Both the position numbers and the translations under genes were made by a program. From Planctomycetaceae bacterium (GTDB lineage: Bacteria > Planctomycetota > Planctomycetia > Pirellulales > Pirellulaceae), in contig RECD01000180.1 in assembly GCA_007694185.1 (NCBI GenBank), positions 1 through 59,807 of the forward strand: 59,807 bases of DNA, written 5' to 3'. The notes below the pieces were generated by a model. That model saw nothing but the letters and a program-made list of their open reading frames with translations. It had not been told where the DNA came from and did not search any database. Shown piece after piece: positions 52,217-59,807 of this stretch (positions are counted from its first letter, which is position 1; every line of letters starts with the position of its first letter).

Positions 52217-53599
52217 TTACGCAAGGACTTCGCGGATCGGTTTGCTGCCGAAATCGGACAGCGGGATGGGGCGGGCGCCGAGCATGTATTCGTGCTCGTG
52301 GTCGATCCCGAGCGCCTCCAGGATCGTGGCGAACAGGTCCCCCGCGTTCGCTTCGCCTTCGACCACCTTGTGACCCTCTTCGTCGGTCTTGCCGTAAGCG
52401 ACCCCGCCACGGATTCCCATCCCCGACAGGCTGCAACTCCAAGCGCTGGCGAAGTGGTCCCGCCCGAGACTGGCATTGATCCCCGGGGTCCGGCCGAACT
52501 CACCGAGCGTGATCACGAGGGTGTTTTCCAGCAGGCCGCGCTCGTCCAAATCGTCGAGCAGCGCCGACATGCAATGATCCAAATCGGCGCAGAGTTCCTG
52601 ATGCGTTTCGAAGTTTTGCCCGTGGCTGTCCCACCAGGCTCGGGCAACCTTGACGAACGGCACACCGGCCTCGACCAGTCGTCGTGCGATCAGGCATTGT
52701 TCGCCGAATTGGGTCGGTCCGTAACGGGCTCGCATCGACTCGGGTTCGCGCTCGACATCGAACAGGTCGGCGCTCGCCATCAGGCCTTGGACCCGTTGAT
52801 AGGCTGATTGGTGACTGTCGACGGCGAGATGGTGGCTTTCGGCGGTGAACCGTTTGGCGAGGGCATCCCGGAGCGCCGCCCGATCTTGGTGCTCCGTCGC
52901 GGAGATCGAATCGGGACGCAAGATGTTGGCGGGCGTCATGCTGTCGCTGAGGAACATCGGCGAATAGCGTGCCCCCAGGAAACCGCTCGTTCCCTTTCGG
53001 CGGCCTTCCGTCGACGTGTAGAGCGACACGTAATCGGGCACCTTGCTTTCTAACCGTCCGAGCTCTCGGGCGACGACCGCGCCGATGTCGGGATAACGGA
53101 TGCCGGGGTCATTGCGGCGGCCGCATTCCATCAATTCCGCTGCCGTGCCATGGTCGGCGATCTTCGTATTCAGCGACCGGATGATCGCGGTGTGCTGCAT
53201 CCGTTGGGCCAACTCAGGCAGCAATTCGCTGATGTGAATTCCCGCGACGTTGGTCGGGATCGCCCGAAAGGGGCCGCCCGTCTTCGTACCCGGCTTGGGA
53301 TCCCAGGTCTCGAACTGGCTGGCACCGCCGGCCAGCCACAGCAGGATCACGCGTTTGTCTTGCCGCTTCAATTCCGACGCGATGGCCTCGCCGCGGAGCC
53401 CCTGGATCGCCGACATGTCGGCCGCCAAGGAAGCCGTCACGCCGGCCGCGGAGGCAGTCAAGAATCCCCGCCGCGAAAAACCGATGGGACGAACCGTCGG
53501 TCGCGGGGATGTGGGAGCGCTGCCGGATGCGGCCGCGGGACGGGGCGGCGAGATGTCGTCGGCAATTGGGGTGTCGGAGTTCACGGCGGGAGCCTCCAC
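52217..53599 (-). CDS. Tat-exported DUF1501 protein
   Basis: A 460-residue DUF1501 protein. The N-terminal 38 residues are extra, Pro/Ala-rich; then FSRRGFLTASAAGV (Tat signal). Body motifs: ILLWLAGGASQFETWDPKPG, GPFRAIPTNVAGIHISELLP, FGEQCLIARRLVEAGVPFVK, TLGEFGRTPGINASLGRDHF. The start used is the GTG at 53599; other in-frame GTGs follow, and no clear SD supports one. It follows the DUF1549/1553 gene by 120 bp and precedes the WD40 gene by 26 bp on the minus strand. Confidence 0.9.
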   Translation of the reverse strand: MEAPAVNSDTPIADDISPPRPAAASGSAPTSPRPTVRPIGFSRRGFLTASAAGVTASLAADMSAIQGLRGEAIASELKRQDKRVILLWLAGGASQFETWDPKPGTKTGGPFRAIPTNVAGIHISELLPELAQRMQHTAIIRSLNTKIADHGTAAELMECGRRNDPGIRYPDIGAVVARELGRLESKVPDYVSLYTSTEGRRKGTSGFLGARYSPMFLSDSMTPANILRPDSISATEHQDRAALRDALAKRFTAESHHLAVDSHQSAYQRVQGLMASADLFDVEREPESMRARYGPTQFGEQCLIARRLVEAGVPFVKVARAWWDSHGQNFETHQELCADLDHCMSALLDDLDERGLLENTLVITLGEFGRTPGINASLGRDHFASAWSCSLSGMGIRGGVAYGKTDEEGHKVVEGEANAGDLFATILEALGIDHEHEYMLGARPIPLSDFGSKPIREVLA

Positions 53600-53719
53600 G
53601 GTGGCGAGAATGGTCGGAAGGGATCGGCGGAAAGGGAGTTGGCTAGGCGTCGAAAGAATTGGGACGGTCGGTCGTTCGGGCGGCTACGGTCGGCAGGATG
53701 GATGGACTCGTCTTGAGGT

Positions 53720-55378
53720 TCAGCGGTTGAAGCGGGCTTCGGGGCCGGCCAATAGCGCCCAGGTCAGCGACCGGATCGAATCGAATCGTTCGGTCGAATC
53801 ACGCGACAACCACGCTTGGGCTGTCGCGAGTTCCTCGTCGTCGGGTTGGCGGGTCAACACATGGATCCAGAGGGTGCGGATCAATTCCTCATCCGATTCG
53901 GTGGCTTTCAGCCGTCCGACCAACCAGTCATTCGCGTCCCGCAGCAAGTCATTCTGAACCCGCTCGTTGTTGCTGAAGAACAACGCTTCGTCGACAGCGA
54001 CCTGAAACGGATCGGTCGGGTATTCGAACTCGCGAACCCAGCCGCCGGCTTGATTTTCCAAGTCGTTGCGGAGTCGTCCCCATGGGGAAGCGTCCGAGTT
54101 TGCGTCCAGCGGATCGGTTTGGGGGGCGCGGGCCGCGACCAGCAGGCTGGTCGCGAGCTGGCGCGGGGTCAGCGGTTTGGTAGCCGCCAACGCGAAGGTG
54201 CTCGGCGAGGGGGGCGTGTCGGACGATGCCCAGCGGCTCGAGCGGGCGTAGGCGTCGCTCAGCACGATCCCGCGGACCAACCGCCGGAGGTCGTACCGAT
54301 GCTCGACCAAGTCGCGGGTCAGCCAATCCATCAATTCGGGGTGGCTCGGCGGGTTCGCCGCATGCATTTGATCGGGCGGGTCGACCAAGCCCAAGCCCAT
54401 CAGCCGTTGCCAGGTGCGATTGACGATGTTCTTCGCAAAAAATCGATCCTCGGCGTCCTGTAAAGCCAGTTCCACCAATTCCCGTCGCGGGCTGAAGTCG
54501 GGAAACAGCACGTAGCCGGTGTTTTCGTTCTGTTCCATCTTCCGCAGTTGTTCTTCCAACCGCTTCCGCTCGTCATCGGAAAAGGATGGCGATTTGTCTT
54601 CGGCGGCAGCACCGGTCAAAAAGGTAAAGCTGGCGGTCTTTTCCTCGCCCGCAGTCGACTTGAACTTGACCGAGCCGAACGGGCGTTCGGTGATCACGTT
54701 GCGACGGGTCATGAACGTGCGGCTGAAGAAGGCCTGCATCCCGTAGAAGTGATCCTGTTGCCACTGATCGACAAGCGGATGGTCGTGGCACTTCGCACAA
54801 GCCACGTTGACGCCAAAAAACAGGATCGCCGTGTCGTTGGTCAGGTCATCGAGTTGGCGGACACGGCTGCGGAGAAAATGGACCGCTCCCTTCTCGGGGC
54901 CGTCGGTGGAGCTGGCTGCCATCAGGTCGCGAAAGATTTGATCCCAAGGGCGTCGCGACCGCACGGCCCACAACAGGTAGTCACGAAACTCGCCGTTGTG
55001 CGGGTTGTTCGCCAACAGCAATTCGTCGAGGCTGTTGCGAAGATGGAAGTCGAAATCGCTCAGCGACATCAGGTGTTCGACAATCGCCAAACGCCGGTCC
55101 GATTCCGGCAGTCGCTCCGCCCATTCATATTCCGCCGCTGTCGGGATCCGACCGGCCAGATCGAGCGACGTGCGGCGCAGCACGGTTTGCCAATCGGCAA
55201 TCGGCGCGGGCTCGATCCCGTAACGATCTAAGCGTTCCTGGACGTAGTGATCGACCGCCTCGGGCAGGTCGCTGGACGCCGACAACAACTCTTCGGCTCG
55301 AGTTACCGAACGGTCAGGCGATGACAATCCGCAAAGAATCCCGATCCACAGGATTACTACAAATCGGCAGGTTCGCAT
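53720..55378 (-). CDS. exported DUF1549/DUF1553 (PSCyt2/PSD1) protein
   Basis: A 552-residue exported protein: signal peptide (1-27), then DUF1549 (VDHYVQERLDRYGIEP; heme-type motif CAKCHDHP at about residue 200), a Lys/Glu-rich hinge, and DUF1553 (FFAKNIVNRTWQRLMGLGLV; LVRGIVLSDAYARSS; LTPRQLATSLLVAARA). CxxCH predicts a covalently bound heme. Function is unknown. ATG 55378 starts the signal peptide directly; the frame is open to 55426. It is the first gene of the group followed by DUF1501 and WD40. Confidence 0.9.
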   Translation of the reverse strand: MRTCRFVVILWIGILCGLSSPDRSVTRAEELLSASSDLPEAVDHYVQERLDRYGIEPAPIADWQTVLRRTSLDLAGRIPTAAEYEWAERLPESDRRLAIVEHLMSLSDFDFHLRNSLDELLLANNPHNGEFRDYLLWAVRSRRPWDQIFRDLMAASSTDGPEKGAVHFLRSRVRQLDDLTNDTAILFFGVNVACAKCHDHPLVDQWQQDHFYGMQAFFSRTFMTRRNVITERPFGSVKFKSTAGEEKTASFTFLTGAAAEDKSPSFSDDERKRLEEQLRKMEQNENTGYVLFPDFSPRRELVELALQDAEDRFFAKNIVNRTWQRLMGLGLVDPPDQMHAANPPSHPELMDWLTRDLVEHRYDLRRLVRGIVLSDAYARSSRWASSDTPPSPSTFALAATKPLTPRQLATSLLVAARAPQTDPLDANSDASPWGRLRNDLENQAGGWVREFEYPTDPFQVAVDEALFFSNNERVQNDLLRDANDWLVGRLKATESDEELIRTLWIHVLTRQPDDEELATAQAWLSRDSTERFDSIRSLTWALLAGPEARFNR

Positions 55379-55570
55379 GGCGGGAATGGCGGGCAGGAGG
55401 GAGGGCGGTTCGACGAGCCGGCACATCGACCTCCCCCGAGTCTAGCAGGTTCCCGCGCGGGAATGCCAACAAAATTCGTCCGGGACGCTCATCGGCTCAT
55501 CGCGGCGACCACTGGTGAGTCGGCGCGATGCTCCCTGACGACCCGTCATTCGCGGTCACGCGGGATACGC

Positions 55571-56452
55571 TTAGCGGGGCCGAAAGACCTGACTGGCGGG
55601 CTGCACCGGCCGTGGCGGTTGCGATCGGGCGGTCGGCGAGGCCGGGACGATTCGCGGTTGCGCCGCACCCGTTGGCTGGGAGGCTGCCGGACGCTGCCCG
55701 CGGTGAGAAACCGGCTGCGCCACCGGTCGCCCGGAACGCTGCATCCTGGCTTGATCCCCGTCGGTCGGGATGGGCGATGGGACGGGGTTTCCGGCCTTGC
55801 CGGGGGCGGTGTCGCCGTTGGTCTTGGACTGCGGCTTGTTCGGAGGTTGGAGCACGGAGGAGCCATGCTCGGTCGGAGTCCGGTGGGTCGTCACCGGCCC
55901 GCTCGGAACGCTCCTCGGCACCTGCATGTACGGCCCGTGAGCAGGCATTAGGTGGGGCACTGTGGAGGTCGGCGACTGACAACTGGTGCAGCCATGATGA
56001 CTGGTGGGAGCGGTTTCAAAGCCACAGGTCGCACCGCCACAATCGCATTCGGGTTGGCACAACGGCCGGCGGCCACCGAGTCGACAGAGCGGCGAGTCGC
56101 AGTCCGTCGGCGGCGGATCACAGCGATAGCCCCACAAACTCGGGAAGCCCCGGATCCAGGGACGAGAGGGCTGGTCGCAGGCGAACGCCTGGTGGGCGCA
56201 CTGGTCGTTGCAGAGCGGCGGGTGGTTGATCCACTCGTCGATATAACGTTCGCCACAACCGTCACAGGAGTCATGGTGGCCGACGCCGTGATGGCCGGCG
56301 GTATGGAAACGGATCAGACCGCCACCGTGGGTCCCATGGGGACCGCAGCACCCCATCGGCCCATGGGCAGCGGGCCCGACGCATCCCGGAGTCATCAGGC
56401 CTACCAACACGACGGCCATTAGCCCCCGACGGCGCCAAACTTTTGCAATCAT
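55571..56452 (-). CDS. Cys-rich lipoprotein
   Basis: A 293-residue protein. The start (ATG 56452, GGAG eight bases before) gives the charged MIAKVWRRRGLMAVVLVGLM and then the lipobox ending in Cys24 (MTPGC). The next ~135 residues carry 17 cysteines in short C/CC and CxxC-like groups mixed with His and Gly (e.g. GHHDSCDGCGERYIDEWINH). The last half is a Pro/Gln-rich disordered tail. Disulfide or metal binding is likely; no known family is recognised. Confidence 0.75.
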   Translation of the reverse strand: MIAKVWRRRGLMAVVLVGLMTPGCVGPAAHGPMGCCGPHGTHGGGLIRFHTAGHHGVGHHDSCDGCGERYIDEWINHPPLCNDQCAHQAFACDQPSRPWIRGFPSLWGYRCDPPPTDCDSPLCRLGGRRPLCQPECDCGGATCGFETAPTSHHGCTSCQSPTSTVPHLMPAHGPYMQVPRSVPSGPVTTHRTPTEHGSSVLQPPNKPQSKTNGDTAPGKAGNPVPSPIPTDGDQARMQRSGRPVAQPVSHRGQRPAASQPTGAAQPRIVPASPTARSQPPRPVQPASQVFRPR

Positions 56453-56736
56453 TTGTAACGACTCCCAAGAATAAACGACCAACTCACAGCAAGTGAATCG
56501 ACCGTTAAAACCGGCAAACTTTAGCCAACCGAACCAAAACCCTCGGTGTCCGGCCCCGGGGGCCTGGCTTTGTCAACCATTTGCGGCGATTCCGGCGGCC
56601 CGCGGTCGCGACTAAGTTGCAGGGTGGCGAGCGGTGCGTCATGCCCGCTGTTCCTTTTTGGCCCGGAACCAGAATCTCGGGGCCGCAGCCTGTACCTCGG
56701 GGCGGCAGCCTGAACCCTTTGTGCGGAATCTAAACC

Positions 56737-56901
56737 ATGTCAGAATCGATCGAACCGATCATTCGTGACCGAGATCGGCTGCGTGAGCTGCTGGTTGAAG
56801 TCGAGACAGTATTTTCAAACTTGGAAACCGAGTCGGACTGGCAACTTCCGTCTGCCCTCGCGTTCCTCAGGGACCAGACGCATCCCGAAGCAGCCTTGTA
56901 G
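56737..56901 (+). CDS. possible small protein (54 aa)
   Basis: MSESIEPIIRDRDRLRELLV, then EVETVFSNLETESDWQLPSA and a short tail to TAG at 56899. It is helical and acidic. Its start has only a weak upstream GGAA. It ends 100 bases before nadC. It may be a real small gene or an upstream open frame; evidence is limited to its composition. Confidence 0.35.
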   Translation: MSESIEPIIRDRDRLRELLVEVETVFSNLETESDWQLPSALAFLRDQTHPEAAL

Positions 56902-57001
56902 CGACTCCACCGTCGGGCAGAATGATCAAACGTTACCGCCGAGAGATGGTCAGGCAACCGACCGATTGACAGCCCCCAAAAAGGGCAAAGGGATCAGGAC
57001 G

Positions 57002-57916
57002 ATGGCAATGCGAGAGTATCAGCAGGTCAGGGCGGATGCCGAACTGGAGGACGATTGCCGGCAACTGATCCGCCTGGCCGTTCGCGAAGATCTCGGTCGC
57101 GTCCTGGATTGGACTACGGTTCGGCTGATCTCCTCCGGCACCCGAGGACGATGCGACGTCGTCCCGCGAGAACGGGGGACTTGTGCCGGACTGGTTACCA
57201 TCCCGTGGTTGCTGGACGAAACGGATGCCGACTTAGAATTGAACACCTTTCTCGAGGACGGTCAGCCGTTGGTGCCCGGACAACCGATCCTGAGCCTCCA
57301 CGGGAACGCCCGCGACCTGTTGACCTGCGAGCGTTTGGTGCTGAACCTGCTCAGCCGCGCCTGCGGCGTCGCGACGCTGACAGCCCGCTACGTCGCGGAA
57401 CTCGCTGGAACCACCGCCAGGCTCTATGACACCCGAAAAACCACCCTCGGCTGGCGACGCCTCGAGAAGTACTCCGTCCGAATGGGGGGCGGCCGCAATC
57501 ATCGGACCGGCTTGTTCGACGGTTTCTTGATCAAGGACAACCACTTGGCCCTCGGCGGGATCGGGCCGGGTGAAGCGGTCCGTTTGGCAAAGGAATGGGC
57601 CGGTGGCCAGTCCGACCACGGGAACGTCCCCGAGATCGTCGAGGTCGAAGTCGATTCGCTGGAACAGCTCGCCGAGGCGTTGCCGCATCATCCCGACATC
57701 GTTTTGGTAGACAACTTCAGCCTCGAGCAGCTCCGCCAAGCGGTCGAACTTCGCGACGCCGTCGCTCCCGATGTCGAACTCGAGGCCAGCGGTAACGTCC
57801 AGATTCCCACACTCCGCCTGATCGCCGCGACCGGCGTCGAACGGATCAGCAGCGGAGCCCTGACCCATCAAGCCGTCTGGCTCGATCTGGGCATGGACTT
57901 CACCAGCATCGGCTGA
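57002..57916 (+). CDS. nadC: nicotinate-nucleotide pyrophosphorylase (carboxylating)
   Basis: A 304-residue NadC that makes nicotinate mononucleotide from quinolinate and PRPP. Key motifs are present: REDLGRVLDWTT, ERLVLNLLSRACGVATLTAR, LYDTRKTTLGWRRLEKYSVR, MGGGRNHRTGLFDGFLIKDN (substrate loop), VEVEVDSLEQL, LVDNFS and EASGNVQIPTL near the C-terminus. ATG 57002 follows AGGA; ATG 57008 is an alternative start. Other NAD genes are not in the window. Confidence 0.95.
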   Translation: MAMREYQQVRADAELEDDCRQLIRLAVREDLGRVLDWTTVRLISSGTRGRCDVVPRERGTCAGLVTIPWLLDETDADLELNTFLEDGQPLVPGQPILSLHGNARDLLTCERLVLNLLSRACGVATLTARYVAELAGTTARLYDTRKTTLGWRRLEKYSVRMGGGRNHRTGLFDGFLIKDNHLALGGIGPGEAVRLAKEWAGGQSDHGNVPEIVEVEVDSLEQLAEALPHHPDIVLVDNFSLEQLRQAVELRDAVAPDVELEASGNVQIPTLRLIAATGVERISSGALTHQAVWLDLGMDFTSIG

Positions 57917-58275
57917 CAAACCACTGCCAATCCGTATTCGAAATGACACCTCTCGCGCAGTCATTTTGATATAAAACTGCTTTTCTGACGATCCGGCGAA
58001 GAGCGAAAGGGCTTTCGGGCAGCTATCCGTTTTCTTTTTGGAAAGGATCTACCCGCCATTTTGTCGGGAATTAGGTCGGTATTCGGGATGCCCGCGATGC
58101 GGCAGCCTTCACCCTCGGCCTGTTGGCATGCCGAATGCATCCCTTTCTAGCCGATCAACCCGTGCGATCCGGCCACGAGTGTTTGGGCGGCGGCGGGAGA
58201 TTCAGAGCTGTGCGGCTGAGCCCACGCGGCCACACAGGACCCCTAAAAAAACTTTTCCAATTTCAGGTGAACCCA
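57917..58275. other. 359-bp intergenic region upstream of the YXWGXW protein
   Basis: Besides the sigma-54-like site at 58123-58139, TTGATATAAAACTG near 57967 is AT-rich but not a clear sigma-70 promoter, and CCCCTAAAAAAACTTTTCC lies just upstream of the ribosome site. No gene seen. Confidence 0.4.
58123..58139 (+). promoter_or_regulatory. candidate sigma-54 (-24/-12) promoter
   Basis: TTGGCATG (58123-58130) and ATGCA (58135-58139) match the consensus TTGGCACG-N4-TTGCA at all but two positions, and GG to GC spacing is exactly 10. The start would be near 58150, giving a leader of about 125 bases to ATG 58276. A sigma-54 activator is encoded at 48611. Confidence 0.5.
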
Positions 58276-59807
58276 ATGTTTCGTCCGCCCCTCCTCTCTC
58301 TGATCACCTCGTTTTGCTTGATCGCAGGCGGGGCGAACTCAACGCATGCCCAAGCCTTGGACTTCGGTAGTTCCACGACGCCGGAATACGATTTCGGCGA
58401 AGAGTTGCTTCGCGGGCCGGTGCATGAGGCATTTGCAGAGCAATACAACCAAGACGTGATGGCGGGTGCCCAAATCACCGTCGCCCCACCGCCGAACGTT
58501 CCCGAGGTGCCGCCTCAGGTCAGGCCTTCGGGCGACCGGATCGAATGGCTGCCCGGCTATTGGTTTTTCGATGACGATCGGAATGACTTCATTTGGGTCA
58601 GCGGCGTGTGGCGTCAAATCCCCCCCGGACTCCGCTGGCTCCCCGGCTACTGGGATGACCTCGGCGACAGCTACCATTGGGTAGCCGGTACCTGGGTGGC
58701 GGCGGAGCAAACCGAGATCGAATACTTGGCAGAAGCCCCGCCCGAATCGTTGGAAATGGGGCCGGTGGGTGAACCGCCGACCGAGAACCATTTCTGGATA
58801 CCCGGTTCGTGGACCTGGCAAGCCAATAACTACGCTTGGCGTCCCGGCTACTACTCGGTCGGCTACAGCGACTGGGTCTGGGTGCCGCAGCGATACCTCT
58901 GGACCCCCGGTGGATACGTTTTCTGCCGCGGTTATTGGGATTACCCGTTGGCGAACCGAGGCGTGCTGTTCGCTCCGTTTCACTTTCAGCAACCGGTCTA
59001 CCTGAATTCGGGTTTCTTCTACACCCCGCGGGTCTCGATCTTCACACCGATGCTTCAGAATCACTTCTGGGTCCGGCCCGGTTTCCGTCACTACTACTTC
59101 GGTGACTTTTACGCAAACCGCTATCGCGGCTTCGGCATCTACCCATGGCACGCGTACAACGCCGTCGGCGGCTGGGGCGTAGGACGACGCGGATTCGATC
59201 CGCTGTTCTCCCACTACGCTTTCTCCCAGCGTGGCAATCGGTCGAACGTGTTCGTCCAGGTGAACAACCAGTACAACACCTTCGTGAACCAAGTTGACCG
59301 CCGACCGCCATCGACCTATCGAGACCTGAGAGGCCGCGGGCCCCGGGACGGCGGCGGCCGTTACGCGGACGTCTACCAAGATTCGGTCCGTCGCGACTCG
59401 TCACGCTACACCCGGATGTCCGACTCCCAGTGGAATCGGGCTCGCGACCGCTCCCGAGAAACCCCCGAACTCGCTTCGCTCCGCCGTCAAGATGAATCGC
59501 GTCGCCGTCGGCCCGATCAAGTCGGCCGTCCCGGCCGGGGTGATGCAGCGGCCACCGGTCGCCCAGGTGGTGAGTCGGGTCGTCCCTCAGGTCGCGGCGG
59601 CGCTGCCGGTCGGTCGCCAGGTGAATTCTCATCGCCGGTCGCCGGGTCGTTCCGGTTGCCGTCGAGCGATCGTTGGCGCGACTCGTCGGATCGCCCCGGC
59701 CGTGACGCTGCCATCGGGCAACGGCCGACCGCGGGTGATCGACCGAGTGCCGGCGAACGTCCCACTGTCGGCGGACGTCCTGCCGGTGGAGACCGTCCTG
59801 CCATCGG
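58276..59807 (+). CDS. secreted YXWGXW-repeat protein (cut by window end)
   Basis: A reading frame of 510 codons with no stop before the window end. MFRPPLLSLITSFCLIAGGA .. THAQ is a signal peptide. Residues about 90-240 carry WxPGYW/WVxGxW repeats (IEWLPGYW, FIWVSGVWR, LRWLPGYWDD, YHWVAGTWV, FWIPGSWTW, YAWRPGYY), the planctomycete YXWGXW domain of surface or secreted proteins. After a Tyr/Phe-rich zone (about 240-340) the tail is charged and Arg/Ser/Gly-rich with short xxGxRP units to the end. AGGTGA lies five bases before the ATG. Function unknown. Confidence 0.88.
   Translation, partial: MFRPPLLSLITSFCLIAGGANSTHAQALDFGSSTTPEYDFGEELLRGPVHEAFAEQYNQDVMAGAQITVAPPPNVPEVPPQVRPSGDRIEWLPGYWFFDDDRNDFIWVSGVWRQIPPGLRWLPGYWDDLGDSYHWVAGTWVAAEQTEIEYLAEAPPESLEMGPVGEPPTENHFWIPGSWTWQANNYAWRPGYYSVGYSDWVWVPQRYLWTPGGYVFCRGYWDYPLANRGVLFAPFHFQQPVYLNSGFFYTPRVSIFTPMLQNHFWVRPGFRHYYFGDFYANRYRGFGIYPWHAYNAVGGWGVGRRGFDPLFSHYAFSQRGNRSNVFVQVNNQYNTFVNQVDRRPPSTYRDLRGRGPRDGGGRYADVYQDSVRRDSSRYTRMSDSQWNRARDRSRETPELASLRRQDESRRRRPDQVGRPGRGDAAATGRPGGESGRPSGRGGAAGRSPGEFSSPVAGSFRLPSSDRWRDSSDRPGRDAAIGQRPTAGDRPSAGERPTVGGRPAGGDRPAI

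Noticed and set aside
56453-56640. TTGGCT..TTTGC on the minus strand before the Cys-rich lipoprotein as a sigma-54 site
   Set aside because: GG to GC spacing is 9, not the required 10.

Overview
The window is a piece of a high-GC planctomycete chromosome, most likely Pirellulaceae (Rhodopirellula and relatives). The call rests on content: four sets of exported PSCyt/PSD (DUF1549/1553, DUF1587/1595/1592/1588/1585), DUF1552 and DUF1501 proteins, an ECF sigma factor next to a membrane Ser/Thr kinase, a Minf_1886 (planctomycete/verrucomicrobial) protein, a YXWGXW-repeat surface protein, and hairpin-type intergenic repeats. No tRNA, rRNA, CRISPR array, prophage or origin was recognised. Most of the window is ordinary chromosome; the only mobile DNA is a decayed IS3-family scar at 50.36-51.02 kb.

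Layout. 0-3.2 kb (minus): a small conserved protein, a glycine-rich RRM RNA-binding protein with a clear terminator, and a PilT-type ATPase translationally coupled to a hypothetical protein. 3.4-9.4 kb (plus): thioredoxin reductase, an Nramp-like transporter, and an ECF sigma factor with a kinase carrying an N-terminal HxxxCxxC motif. 9.5-13.7 kb: exported FAD oxidoreductase overlapping an ABC ATPase, then RNase III on the minus strand. 14.1-19.5 kb: PSD cytochrome protein, Tat-exported DUF1552 protein and an FlK-thioesterase/enoyl-CoA hydratase fusion in one tight operon. 19.7-25.2 kb: P-type ATPase coupled to a UvrA paralogue lacking the insertion domain. 25.2-30.2 kb: giant FtsX-type permease and a lipoprotein. 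30.3-36.7 kb: XylR/AraC regulator divergent from a second PSD/LamG/DUF1552 operon whose first gene is split by a frameshift. 37.0-39.4 kb: proA and a lone fliM.

39.5-45.2 kb (minus) is a str-like operon: strong promoter, rpsL, rpsG, a perfect intrinsic terminator, fusA, ricT-like PSP1 gene, a Minf_1886 gene and an exported methyltransferase-like gene. 45.6-50.0 kb: orphan DUF1501 protein, SurA-N-like exported protein and an NtrC-type sigma-54 activator with a degenerate receiver. 51.1-55.4 kb (minus): DUF1549/1553 protein, DUF1501 protein and a WD40 protein. 55.5-59.8 kb: Cys-rich lipoprotein, nadC, and a YXWGXW-repeat secreted protein running off the end behind a candidate sigma-54 promoter.

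The most interesting points are the strong terminator inside the str operon, Arg at S12 position 88 (a streptomycin-resistance position), the UvrA paralogue without its insertion domain, the FlK-crotonase fusion, the pseudo-receiver sigma-54 activator, and the repeated secreted cytochrome plus Tat-protein modules, one of them split in-frame by a probable -1 shift.
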